A program made the position numbers and the translations under genes. Shown piece by piece: positions 53,181-62,139 of a DNA stretch of 64,000 bases. Every line of letters begins with the position of its first letter. Positions within the stretch are counted from its first letter, which is position 1. Location: positions 434,001 to 498,000 of the forward strand of contig CAYFKJ010000001.1 of assembly GCA_964343605.1 (NCBI GenBank), written 5' to 3'. Below the pieces are notes generated by a model, which saw only the letters and a program-made list of their open reading frames with translations, was not told the origin of the DNA and ran no database searches. The stretch comes from CAYFKJ01 sp964343605. Its GTDB lineage: Bacteria > Pseudomonadota > Alphaproteobacteria > UBA2966.

Positions 53181-54295
53181 AGCTCCTCATATTGCCGCGT
53201 AACAGCTGCGATGGAGAAATTGTCAACGACTCTGGCCCGAGCTCGCCGACCTAGTTGCTCTCTGAATTCGGCTCCTCCCTCCAGCATTCGATGAAGCGCT
53301 TCCGCCATGGCACCGGGATTGCGGGTAGGAACAACAAATCCGTTCTCGCCGACAATCCATGCATTGTCGCCCGCATCCGTCACGACGCAAGGAACAGCGC
53401 AAGCCATGGCCTCGCCAATGGTATTGGAAAATCCTTCCGTGTCTGACGCACTCACCGCAATGTCCAGCGCCTGCGTTACCAGAGGGATGTCCTCTCGCCT
53501 ACCGAGAGCATGAAGACGGCCGTCGAGGTTTGAGGGCACCATTTTGTCCAATGACTCTTGGCCCCTGAGACACCCTTCACCGACGAGGACGAAGTGCAGA
53601 TCTTGGTGTCTGCCGATGAGTTCCGACGCCGCCCCAAGAAAAGTCTCGTGCCCCTTTACGGGGTCCAACCGGGCGATTAGTCCGATCACGATTGAGTCTT
53701 CGGACAAACCTAGTTCCTTTCGAAACTCGGATCGTGAATCGGCATTCGGTCGAAATTTGTCGAGTTCAAAACCGTTTGGGATGACGTGCCAATTGTTGGG
53801 ATCATATCCAAGCAGTTCATGACTGGTACGGCCGGCTTGGGAATTCGTGACGATTGCATCCGCCCACTTCGAGAAGAAGGCATTGCACCGGACGACCATG
53901 CCCGTAACACCGCGGTAATACTCCGGCCCCATATCGGAGCAGCGAATGTTCCAAGCCAGAGCCCCCACACCGGCAAGGCGTCCCACCACGAATCCCAACA
54001 TATCCGCATGATACAGCCAGGTCTGGACGACATCGGGTCGGATCTCTCGAAACTGGCGCCACAATTCGATCGCCCCGGCGAGTGTCGACCTGGCATCACC
54101 AATGCCCAATTCAATGACCTCAACACCCATTCCCCGAATATGGGAAACCAGATCGCCCCCTGCCCTCAATGAGATGACCGTCGTCGTGAACCGGCTCTTT
54201 TCAATCGACCCAATGATCTTGCTCAGCATGACCTCCGCACCCCCGACATCGAGCCCCGTGATAACATGGACGATCTTCAATGATTTGGCAGGCAA
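53135..54295 (-). CDS. Family 4 glycosyltransferase
   Basis: A 386-residue GT-B enzyme. IVHVITGLDVGGAEVMLSKII at the start, the acceptor-side PDVVQTWLYHADMLG, the hinge VIPNGFELDKFRP, the donor-site IGLIARLDPVKGHETFL and SDTEGFSNTIGEAMACAVPCVVTD with the ExxxxxxxE motif are all present. It is of the WbpH/PelF-like GT4 sort that acts on a growing lipid-linked glycan in the cytoplasm. It runs tail to tail with the GT4 at 52011 and overlaps it by 46 bases. It is divergent from the ArnC-like gene at 54406. Confidence 0.92.
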   Translation of the reverse strand: MPAKSLKIVHVITGLDVGGAEVMLSKIIGSIEKSRFTTTVISLRAGGDLVSHIRGMGVEVIELGIGDARSTLAGAIELWRQFREIRPDVVQTWLYHADMLGFVVGRLAGVGALAWNIRCSDMGPEYYRGVTGMVVRCNAFFSKWADAIVTNSQAGRTSHELLGYDPNNWHVIPNGFELDKFRPNADSRSEFRKELGLSEDSIVIGLIARLDPVKGHETFLGAASELIGRHQDLHFVLVGEGCLRGQESLDKMVPSNLDGRLHALGRREDIPLVTQALDIAVSASDTEGFSNTIGEAMACAVPCVVTDAGDNAWIVGENGFVVPTRNPGAMAEALHRMLEGGAEFREQLGRRARARVVDNFSIAAVTRQYEELYRSMAGAEFLTTSS

Positions 54296-54405
54296 ATTAA
54301 TTCTCTTGTTAAGCGTCGAACGGGGGAGCGGCTTGCTTAGCTTTTAGCAGGGGGCTACTCTCTGCGCCTATTGTCTGGGATGAAGTTTGAATCGGGATTG
54401 CGGAT
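54296..54405. promoter_or_regulatory. Divergent intergenic region
   Basis: These 110 bases lie between the GT4 gene (minus) and the ArnC-like gene (plus) and should contain both promoters. No clear -35/-10 pair was identified. Confidence 0.35.
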
Positions 54406-55383
54406 TTGACGATCAAAAGCGACGCAAGTACCACATCTTCAGCGGAGGATGTGGAAATATCCATTGTTGCCCCGATGTTCAACGAGGCGGGAAACATTGA
54501 CGCACTTATAGAGCGAATAGAGCGCGTACTCGAAGAATCGGGAAACACTTACGAGATAGTTTGCGTTGATGATGGAAGCACGGACGACACGCTCCAGAAA
54601 GTAACCGAACAGAGACGTCGCAATCGTTCGATTCGAGTCCTTAGTCTCGCCAGAAATTTTGGAAAGGAAATTGCCCTGACGGCGGGCCTGGATCACTCGC
54701 GGGGAGCAGCCGTTATACTCATCGATTCCGACCTGCAACATCCCCCTGAACTGATAACAACATTCATTGATAAATGGCGTGAGGGTTACGACGTGGTTTT
54801 TGCCCGCAGGCAGACCAGAGATGACGAGTCATATGTACGGAAGGTGCTCGGAAACGCTTTTTATTCGATATACAACAAATTGGTCGATGTCGAGATTCCC
54901 AGGGATGCAGGTGATTTCAGACTATTTGACCGGAAGGTTGTAGAAGCCCTTAGCCAGCTACGCGAGCAAAATCGATTCATGAAGGGACTATACTCCTGGG
55001 TGGGATTCCGCCAGTTCGGTGTCGATTTCAAGCCGGAGCGGCGTCAAGACGGCAGAACGTCCTGGAGCCTGTGGAAATTGTGGAATTTCGCCCTGGATGG
55101 CATCACTTCATTTGGAACGCTGCCCTTGCGAATCTGGCTGTATGTTGGCTTGTTCGTTGCCGTTATTTCCTTTGTCTACGCCGGCTTCCTGATCTTACGC
55201 ACGATCGTCCACGGAGTGGACGTACCGGGCTATGCCTCACTGGTTGTGCTGATTCTCTTTTTTGGCGGTGTTCAACTGATCACGCTGGGTGTCATGGGGG
55301 AGTATCTGGGGCGCGTCTACCAGGAAGTCAAAGGGCGTCCCCTATATGTCGTCAAACATTGGGACGGCGTTGCAGACGAGTAA
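54406..55383 (+). CDS. Family 2 polyprenyl-phosphate glycosyltransferase (ArnC/GtrB-like), copy 2
   Basis: A 325-residue GT-A enzyme with two C-terminal membrane helices (about 240-266 and 276-298). Motifs are ISIVAPMFNEAGNIDAL, VCVDDGSTDDTLQ, ARNFGKEIALTAGLDHS, the metal-binding LIDSDLQHPPELI near 100-112, and LPLRIWLYVG at the first helix. It makes a lipid-linked monosaccharide for a periplasmic transferase. It is clearly of the same group as the protein at 44005 but is closer to the standard GtrB consensus. The reading starts at TTG 54406 without a strong ribosome site; a GTG 15 codons later (VEISIVAPM) is also possible. Confidence 0.9.
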   Translation: MTIKSDASTTSSAEDVEISIVAPMFNEAGNIDALIERIERVLEESGNTYEIVCVDDGSTDDTLQKVTEQRRRNRSIRVLSLARNFGKEIALTAGLDHSRGAAVILIDSDLQHPPELITTFIDKWREGYDVVFARRQTRDDESYVRKVLGNAFYSIYNKLVDVEIPRDAGDFRLFDRKVVEALSQLREQNRFMKGLYSWVGFRQFGVDFKPERRQDGRTSWSLWKLWNFALDGITSFGTLPLRIWLYVGLFVAVISFVYAGFLILRTIVHGVDVPGYASLVVLILFFGGVQLITLGVMGEYLGRVYQEVKGRPLYVVKHWDGVADE

Positions 55384-55407
55384 GCTCTTGTTGATCCGTC
55401 GCCATTG

Positions 55408-56607
55408 TCACAGATAACGATTTATCGTTCGTACGATTTCATGACTGAGCTTCGATCGCTCGCAGCGCCAGCGCTCCATGGGAATTTTCATTTCGTGTTG
55501 CCCGCAAAGCGTATAGTCCGGCGCCTTGGCGGCGTCGTATGCTCCGGTGTCCGACAAGCGATAATTCAATAGCGTCCCCCAAACGTTGAGCACCGCGATG
55601 ACACCGAATGCGCAACGCCCGGCAATGCCGGCGGCAGCGGCTCTCGCCCAAAACAAATAAAAGAACGGTATCGCCGGTCCAAAGACTCTCGGATCATTGT
55701 TGGCGACAAAGGGCGCTGACATCAGCAACGCCAGCACGAGCAGATGCCATGAGCGGTGGGTTCGCCGATCTCGATGGAAGAACTGTATTCCAAGCGTAAT
55801 CCAGGCGACGACGTAGATCGCTGCGACAGCCCCAACGCCCAACGTCGGTAGCGAGCCAAAATAGGCCGCGATGGGAATGTGAATGAGCATGATCGATTCG
55901 GCGAGCTTTGCAGTCCAGACGAACAAAGCAAAGAGTATCGCGTGAACGCCCTCTCCGGTGAACTGGGTTACCGGGCTGTTGCCGCCCGATCTGACATCGC
56001 CCCAAAACAACAATCCTTGACCAACAATGAGAGGAATGACGAGGACCGCGGCGATCGCCATTGCAACGCTTCCGCCACGACGCCAAGTGTGCCAGCCATA
56101 CCACAGGTTCTGCAAAACCCATGGCGTCTTCGAAATATCTGAAAGAAGAAGATAGAAGAAGCCCCTGGCACGGTTGACGTTTGCCAGCGCCATGAACAGG
56201 AACAGCAGCAAGAATCCATCGTTCCGCTGGGAAATCCAGGTCGCGGGATAAACATAGGTCGGGTGCATGAAAACCGCCGTCACCACCAGCGGTGCTGCCG
56301 GCACCTCGAATACACCGGCGGCGCGGACGGCAAAAAATGCGGCGCCGGCCAGCAGCAACAAATTGACCAAACGGTGTTGATAGGCCTCGCTAAACAGTGC
56401 GTTAAACAACAACTCGGAGAAATAGTAAACCGGTCTAAAATGCTGCTGGAGACGGTTCAGGACGTGATCCAAATCCCCCTGGAGCTCCGTAAAATCATCC
56501 CACAGGTAGCCGTAGCTCAAACTCCAGGCATATATCGCCAAAACGATCACCGCCGGAACTAGGGGTGACCAATCCTTCATCCTTTTCCGGCCTTGGGCGT
56601 TCAACAT
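55408..56607 (-). CDS. Polytopic membrane protein, possible GT-C glycosyltransferase
   Basis: A 399-residue protein with about ten membrane segments. It has an early WDDFTELQGDLDHVL loop (residues about 36-50) with the paired acids that GT-C enzymes place before the second helix, and a FMHPTYVYPATWISQRNDGFLLL element (residues about 113-135) like the membrane oligosaccharide transferases of the TPR/GT-C group. The C-terminal soluble tail of about 60 residues has two Cys. I cannot name a family. It is downstream of the DUF4956 gene with an 80-base gap on the same strand. Confidence 0.6.
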   Translation of the reverse strand: MLNAQGRKRMKDWSPLVPAVIVLAIYAWSLSYGYLWDDFTELQGDLDHVLNRLQQHFRPVYYFSELLFNALFSEAYQHRLVNLLLLAGAAFFAVRAAGVFEVPAAPLVVTAVFMHPTYVYPATWISQRNDGFLLLFLFMALANVNRARGFFYLLLSDISKTPWVLQNLWYGWHTWRRGGSVAMAIAAVLVIPLIVGQGLLFWGDVRSGGNSPVTQFTGEGVHAILFALFVWTAKLAESIMLIHIPIAAYFGSLPTLGVGAVAAIYVVAWITLGIQFFHRDRRTHRSWHLLVLALLMSAPFVANNDPRVFGPAIPFFYLFWARAAAAGIAGRCAFGVIAVLNVWGTLLNYRLSDTGAYDAAKAPDYTLCGQHEMKIPMERWRCERSKLSHEIVRTINRYL

Positions 56608-56687
56608 CAGGAAAACGATCTAATTCTTGGAAGCCGACCATGCCGCATAGGGGTCCAAAGAGCCCGCGGCCACGGTTTGGCATCGTG

Positions 56688-57371
56688 TCAATAGTCCACA
56701 TCCGTTTTGGAAGCAATTAGCGCCACCTCGGACAATCCCTCGATGGCGCTGATGTCCTGAACGAACTGGTCCAAATCGACATCCTTCTTGAGGACGATAT
56801 CAAACGTCAGCAGGTTGGTTTGGTGGCCGTCCGCTGAAGGCTCCGAGTGCAACAAACTCGACGATTTGGCGTATTTGTTGACGACTTCACTATATGCCTC
56901 CTGTCGGCCCAGCTTGGTCCGGAATCGGAGAATGAACTCACTTTTGTAAAGTGAGCCGAAATTGGTGAGATGAAGTCCAAGGGCCATAACGGTAAATATC
57001 GCCGTGCCGACAAATGCTAAAAAATAGCTGGCGGTACCCGCTGCCATCCCCGCGGCCAAAGCCAGAAATATATAGGCGGTGTCTTTGGTATCTTTGACGA
57101 CCGTCCGGAAACGGATGATCGACAGGGCTCCCACAAGTGCGAAGGCCCGGGCTAGGCTGTTGCCAATAACCATCATGACCATCGAAACGATTATCGTGAC
57201 AAACACTATGGTCAACATGAACGACTGGGAATAGCTCAACCCCTTATGCGTTCTTTTGTATATCAAGCTGATTACAACCCCAAGAACACAGGCTATGGCC
57301 ATGTTCAAAACGATATCCATCGGCTGATAAACCGCAGACAAAAAATCAATCTTTTCTTCGATGGGGTTCAT
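56688..57371 (-). CDS. DUF4956 membrane protein
   Basis: A 227-residue protein with about four membrane helices (about 18-38, 49-68, 98-115 and 116-132), including the sequence ALVGALSIIRFRTVVKDTKDTAYIFLALAAGMA that defines the DUF4956 family, and a C-terminal soluble domain (about 140-227) with a ferredoxin-like pattern. Proteins of this family are regularly encoded with VTC-domain polyphosphate polymerases and CotH proteins, which is exactly the order here. Its molecular role is not known; it may be a membrane partner of the polymerase. Confidence 0.9.
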   Translation of the reverse strand: MNPIEEKIDFLSAVYQPMDIVLNMAIACVLGVVISLIYKRTHKGLSYSQSFMLTIVFVTIIVSMVMMVIGNSLARAFALVGALSIIRFRTVVKDTKDTAYIFLALAAGMAAGTASYFLAFVGTAIFTVMALGLHLTNFGSLYKSEFILRFRTKLGRQEAYSEVVNKYAKSSSLLHSEPSADGHQTNLLTFDIVLKKDVDLDQFVQDISAIEGLSEVALIASKTDVDY

Positions 57372-57418
57372 TTATATTTCTTTCTTCCAGTTTTTACTTA
57401 CAACTTCCTAGAGGGGGA

Positions 57419-58189
57419 TCAAGACAGGTCAACCGCAATATTGCATTTCTTCATTCCGGCAACAAACTTGGATATGGAAATACGACGCAGGTCATAAGCT
57501 TGCAGAATACGGTGAAACCAAGCTGGAATTCGACGGTTGAATTTCACCTCCATAATGGTCATGCCGGCCACACACAACTTTGCCCGCCCCCAACCGGTGG
57601 GGAACAATTCGCTGGCCGCCATGACCTGAAGCTGTTGATCCAGAGTCACTCTAAAATTCATGTCGAAATCGCTCGTGTAGGGGCGCCGAATATAATCAAC
57701 CAGTACCCTGGGTTTCGATTCTCGTCGCAGAGTGTCAATGGCGAACTTTTCCACGACTTCGACGTCGGGATATTTGGAGACCAAGTCGAACTCGTGGGCT
57801 CCACTTAGGATCGCTTCAAGATCATTCGAATCGAGCAATATCCGGTGTTTGTAGGTTCGTTCGTTGTGGCGTCCTTTTTCCTCTAGGTAGATTGGCGCCG
57901 AACCATCTTGTTCACGCGAGTAGGTCCGGATTCGAAATTTGGTCCGCGACTTAATGCCATCGGTTTTTTCGTAGAATGCTCTGCTGTCGGGCGAATCGAA
58001 ATACAAGGACCGGACTAGATACTGATTATCCAAATCAGGATCACTGTGGCCGTCGATACGCATGAAATCCTTGATTTCACTTTCGATCGCCTCACGAAGT
58101 GCAGACGGCAGAAGGTACTTGAATTCATAACGGGCGAAGTCTTCCGTTCGAACTGCCTTGGTATCGACGTTAAGAATTATGCCCTCCAA
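57419..58189 (-). CDS. VTC-domain polyphosphate polymerase-like protein
   Basis: A 256-residue soluble protein made of one VTC domain, the tunnel-fold that polymerises ATP phosphate into polyphosphate in yeast Vtc4. RYEFKYLLP near 20-28, SLYFDSPDSRAFYEKTDG, KFRIRTYSR, IYLEEKGRHNERTYKHR, and the C-terminal MEVKFNRRIP carry the alternating basic and acidic residues that line the tunnel. It starts at the ATG at 58189 with about 15 residues before the domain. Because bacterial VTC proteins nearly always travel with CotH and DUF4956 neighbours, its true product may be a phosphate-linked surface group rather than storage polyphosphate. Confidence 0.88.
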   Translation of the reverse strand: MEGIILNVDTKAVRTEDFARYEFKYLLPSALREAIESEIKDFMRIDGHSDPDLDNQYLVRSLYFDSPDSRAFYEKTDGIKSRTKFRIRTYSREQDGSAPIYLEEKGRHNERTYKHRILLDSNDLEAILSGAHEFDLVSKYPDVEVVEKFAIDTLRRESKPRVLVDYIRRPYTSDFDMNFRVTLDQQLQVMAASELFPTGWGRAKLCVAGMTIMEVKFNRRIPAWFHRILQAYDLRRISISKFVAGMKKCNIAVDLS

Positions 58190-58278
58190 AAATACTCGTT
58201 ACATTTTGGCAATTTCGAGATGGGTCTGTGCGGCTCACGCCTGCGTCCACAACCGAGCCAGCCGATTTCTAACAATGA

Positions 58279-60990
58279 TCAATTTCTTTTAGGTGCCGTG
58301 TCGTCATCGGGGAGAGTGATAGTGCCAAACGTTACCGTCGAATCCAATTGGGTCCTTTTTTCATGCGAAGGTTTTTCAAAACTGGGTCTTGGGTTCAAAT
58401 TTGAATCCGAAATTCTAATTTGTGAATTTCTGCGCACCACAATCAGATTGTTCTTTCCGCTGAGAACGGAGTTGGTTACGTGCATTTTACCGCCGGATCC
58501 GTAACGCCAGTTTTTCAAATACGCGCTGAGTTGTACTTCGTTGGACTCCATTTGCATATTTGAAGCCGTAACCACGGAACCGTCCTTGGATTCAATACCG
58601 ATACTGGAGTTGGAAATTTGGCTGTCGAGAATGGTTGTCATCGAACCCTCGCCGACCGATATTCCCTTGTCGCCGGAACCGGAGATAGCCGCTGCACGCA
58701 CGACGGCCCTGGAATCCATGAAATCGAGAGCGTCATTCCCCGAGTTGGTGATACGCAGCCGGGAAAACACGACTTCCGAAATATCGACATCGATAGCGTC
58801 GGACCTGGCCCCGGTTAAGACCGCTTCATCTAATTCGACATCTTGGCTGAAAATGATATGAACCATATCGTCATATCGGCTGTTTCTCTCCATTCTTAGG
58901 TTTGTAATGCGGATATCCCTAGTGTCGTGAATGGAGAACATGCCGGTGTACCGGATTCCTTGGACATTGCCCCCGCTACCGTTTCGCATTTCCAGGAAGT
59001 TAAGCTTTGATCCCGCCGTCCCCCTTCCCTGAAGGGCAAACGTTCCCCAGGGAGATCCAGGTACAAGAGGCTCGACCAAAACACTAGCTTCACGAGTGCC
59101 ATGAGAGCGAACGGTGTTCTTGAAGACAACGCTCTTGTTGGGCGCGATCTTGATCTCGGTACCCGCAGCAATTTCAAGCGGTTCCGACACGATTGTATCG
59201 TCCTCAATAACGATTTCACCGGACCAGTAACGTGTCGCGGTGGAAACCTCGGGCGTTATCGGGCGGTTCCACTTCGCCGGCAAAACACCGCGTGGCGTTC
59301 CTTTGTTCAAAAGGACTTTCCTACCGTTGAGGGGGTTTTGTGCCGATATCGCCCGAATGTTGAGAGGATGATTGGATCGGATTGGAAATCGGGTGGTCTG
59401 GGGATTTTTCTGATCCGGACCGATAATGTGGAAATGATCTGATGTGGGAACGACCCGGTTGGCGAGCCAACTGCCATGGATCGTCATTTCCCGATCGTTT
59501 TCAGTGTAGGGAAGCGAAATGTCATTTTTCGAGAATACGCCGTCCTGGTCGAGGTCAAGCCAGACTTGGCGCCGCCCCGTGCGCGGTGTCGCGTCGGACG
59601 GTTTGAAACTTAGCGTTAGTTCGGAGACCGGTAACTCACCGTCCAACATCAGCGATATACCGGAGTCTTCCGGCCGCCATGTGGCAACGGGGTCCCTGTT
59701 CAACCGCTCTTTCAGCTTCAATGACAGGTTTCGCAGTTTGGCTATAGAATCTTCCCTTTGCCGACGCAGCGCTTCACGCCGATCAAACAGGCCGAACTGC
59801 CGGGCCGTCCATGCTTGATAAAAGGCATCTCTCTCTTGCGATAGCTCGAACGCCGGTTCCTGTTCCTCAAGCCGAACAGCCACTTTCTCCAGAGGATCTC
59901 TTTCTTTCAGCAATCGGTACAAAAGCCGGTATTTCTTAAGCAAAAAGTCGCTGCGCTGCATATAGAGGTCGAAGACTTCATGGCTGCCTCGATCAAAGGC
60001 GGGTTCTCCGCCCTGGTATTTGAAGGCCGTATCCCAAGGAATGGGTATTACAATCCCCCGCCAGTTGTCGAACAAGAGTCGGATGTTGACGTGGCGGCTG
60101 TTGTGCCAGCTTTGATTGAGTTCCTGGAAGACGGCAAACCTCACCCATTCCTCGTCTCGAGCCTGAACCTTGAGAGCTTGAAGTGATGCCGGGTCCGAAT
60201 GCGATTTCGCCAGCAACCTGAGAAAATCCCTGATATCGCTTCTGTCCTCTTTGGGGAAGGCATTGTTGACGGCCTGTTTTGACCAGCCCTTAAGGCTGTT
60301 GAACAAATCCTCATTCAACGGCCCCAGGTAGCCGTCCCCTCCATCGGGTTCACCCTTGTACAGATTTACGGGCATGAGCCCCGAACTGCGCAGAAAATTC
60401 TCGTCCAGCTGCTGAACGGACAACGAAATGCCGTGGTATTGGCCGTTAACCTGCAGTTCCTTGAATCTTGCCTTGGGCGTGAGAAGCGAAATTTCTTCGG
60501 CGATCCAGTAAGGAATGATGTCGCCCAACATGTGGCCACGGGGCACTATGAAATTGAAGACGCGTCCGTCGTCATGAAGCTCTCTTCGTCTGACTTTAAC
60601 CTTCCACGATTTCTTCATATGGGCAAAATTGCGGGCGTTCTCTCCCCTATGCCTCAACTTGGCCGTTTGGATGTCTTTGCCCTCAAAAGCGACATATCCG
60701 CGCTTCCAGTCCTTGGTTGATCGGGGGGGGCTCTCCAGCAACTGCATTTGGGATTTCTCCGGCAGATAAATGTGAACCAGCGGGAGCCCAGGTTCATCCG
60801 GAGCGAAGAACAGATTGAATAGTTGATACGACTTGCCGAGGAACAGTTCCACAGGCGAAAAAATCTTACTTTCGTAACGGAAACCGAAATATAGGTAGTT
60901 TCCGGTGTCGTATAGAATCTTGATTAGAAACAGGGTCGCGATAATCGCCGCAACGAAAAGTTTTGAACGGAAGAACCTGGATTTGAACAC
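58279..60990 (-). CDS. CotH-kinase-like protein with C-terminal beta-helix
   Basis: A 903-residue protein with an N-terminal membrane anchor (about 9-25), then a CotH-like atypical kinase domain to about residue 430: KLRHRGENARNFAHMKKSWKVKV, VNGQYHGISLSVQQLDENFL and IPIPWDTAFKY are family elements. A middle part of about 150 residues looks beta-rich, and residues about 630-870 form a right-handed parallel beta-helix with repeats such as VFSRLRITNSGNDALDF and TTILDSQISNSSIGI, as in pectate lyase-like folds. CotH proteins phosphorylate other proteins; the beta-helix suggests carbohydrate binding or processing outside the cell. The fusion is unusual. Confidence 0.85.
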   Translation of the reverse strand: MFKSRFFRSKLFVAAIIATLFLIKILYDTGNYLYFGFRYESKIFSPVELFLGKSYQLFNLFFAPDEPGLPLVHIYLPEKSQMQLLESPPRSTKDWKRGYVAFEGKDIQTAKLRHRGENARNFAHMKKSWKVKVRRRELHDDGRVFNFIVPRGHMLGDIIPYWIAEEISLLTPKARFKELQVNGQYHGISLSVQQLDENFLRSSGLMPVNLYKGEPDGGDGYLGPLNEDLFNSLKGWSKQAVNNAFPKEDRSDIRDFLRLLAKSHSDPASLQALKVQARDEEWVRFAVFQELNQSWHNSRHVNIRLLFDNWRGIVIPIPWDTAFKYQGGEPAFDRGSHEVFDLYMQRSDFLLKKYRLLYRLLKERDPLEKVAVRLEEQEPAFELSQERDAFYQAWTARQFGLFDRREALRRQREDSIAKLRNLSLKLKERLNRDPVATWRPEDSGISLMLDGELPVSELTLSFKPSDATPRTGRRQVWLDLDQDGVFSKNDISLPYTENDREMTIHGSWLANRVVPTSDHFHIIGPDQKNPQTTRFPIRSNHPLNIRAISAQNPLNGRKVLLNKGTPRGVLPAKWNRPITPEVSTATRYWSGEIVIEDDTIVSEPLEIAAGTEIKIAPNKSVVFKNTVRSHGTREASVLVEPLVPGSPWGTFALQGRGTAGSKLNFLEMRNGSGGNVQGIRYTGMFSIHDTRDIRITNLRMERNSRYDDMVHIIFSQDVELDEAVLTGARSDAIDVDISEVVFSRLRITNSGNDALDFMDSRAVVRAAAISGSGDKGISVGEGSMTTILDSQISNSSIGIESKDGSVVTASNMQMESNEVQLSAYLKNWRYGSGGKMHVTNSVLSGKNNLIVVRRNSQIRISDSNLNPRPSFEKPSHEKRTQLDSTVTFGTITLPDDDTAPKRN

Positions 60991-61002
60991 CGCGAAGTTC
61001 CC

Positions 61003-62034
61003 CTATTGCAGGCAGGTAGGCTCGTTGGATAGGGCAAGCTTGTCAATCCTGTAACTAAGCACTAGGCGACTGAAGGGAGGGAATACCCCAACCTTCGGCT
61101 GGATTGCAATATTCTCTCCAGCATCTGATATGTGAATTACTTGGTTAACCGAAGCAACGTATCCCAATGTAGGAGTGATGAACAATTGCTCAGGTTTGTA
61201 AACAACGGTCTGCGAGGCGGACTCCAACTGGACCTGGTAAATTGTCAGCCGGACGCCAGGTATAGTCGGCAAAATCAGATTGAACCGCTCTGCGGCTACT
61301 TTCTGATCAAAATTGAATTCGCTTGTGCGGGGCTTTCCTAATTCAAGTTCATGAGACACCCCAAAAACCTCTTTTTCGCCCGCTGCCGCCACGGAGAATA
61401 CCAGCGTTCGAACATCCTGATTGAGGCTTCCTTTGTTTTGGAAATACCAAGAATAAAATGAGCCGAGTTGGGCGGAATTGTATCTGTCGCAGATCTCACT
61501 CAGACGCCCCGTATCCTTGGCCAAACTCGCGTCTATTAGGGCGCGGTAAGACGCCTCGTCGATGGGCAGCAGGTTGATGGCATTCCCGGCGAGTTCCCTA
61601 GCTGCCTCCGGACTTGTCATGGCCAGGCTTTTAGCGAGCATGGGGAACAAGCGGTACTCCCGAGGCGCAAACTTCTTCAACTCGGCCAGCCAATCTGCGA
61701 ACACGGCTTGTTTGTTGACTAGACTGGCATGCTTCAGAGCCATATCCGTATTTTCGATCAGATCATGTTTCATGAAATTGGTTGCGCCAATGGCTTCCGC
61801 AACGTTTTTTTGCCGCTCCAGCAACGCCAGCACCCGTTTGTAATCGTTCTTGCCGAGAGCCGTTCTAAGTTCAAGCCTTACGGTTGCCGCCGGCAACACC
61901 GAATAGGTATTAACTGCGGCCATACGCCAATCGTACCAGGGTACGGATTGAGCCAAATACGCCAGATAGGCCGTTCCAGCCAAAAAAACCGCCACTAGGC
62001 CAAGGGCCAAATATCGATAGAAACGTCGTGCCAT
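61003..62034 (-). CDS. Membrane-anchored protein of unknown function
   Basis: A 343-residue protein with one N-terminal membrane helix (about 8-29) and an extracytoplasmic remainder. Residues about 50-190 look like alpha-helical repeats of TPR type (ALGKNDYKRVLALLERQ, LIDASLAKDTGRLSEIC); residues about 215-343 are beta-rich. I recognise no family. It is immediately upstream of the CotH gene (12 bases) and downstream of a GT4 gene, so it belongs to the same unit and may anchor or assist the CotH/VTC module. Confidence 0.7.
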   Translation of the reverse strand: MARRFYRYLALGLVAVFLAGTAYLAYLAQSVPWYDWRMAAVNTYSVLPAATVRLELRTALGKNDYKRVLALLERQKNVAEAIGATNFMKHDLIENTDMALKHASLVNKQAVFADWLAELKKFAPREYRLFPMLAKSLAMTSPEAARELAGNAINLLPIDEASYRALIDASLAKDTGRLSEICDRYNSAQLGSFYSWYFQNKGSLNQDVRTLVFSVAAAGEKEVFGVSHELELGKPRTSEFNFDQKVAAERFNLILPTIPGVRLTIYQVQLESASQTVVYKPEQLFITPTLGYVASVNQVIHISDAGENIAIQPKVGVFPPFSRLVLSYRIDKLALSNEPTCLQ

Positions 62035-62139
62035 GAATTTACCGGTTTACCTCAAGTCGACCATCTTACATTCCCGAGGCGCAGGAACGATGTTGGTGAA
62101 AAAACGTGACCTCGGCGCCAATAATGCGCCCTACCGAAT

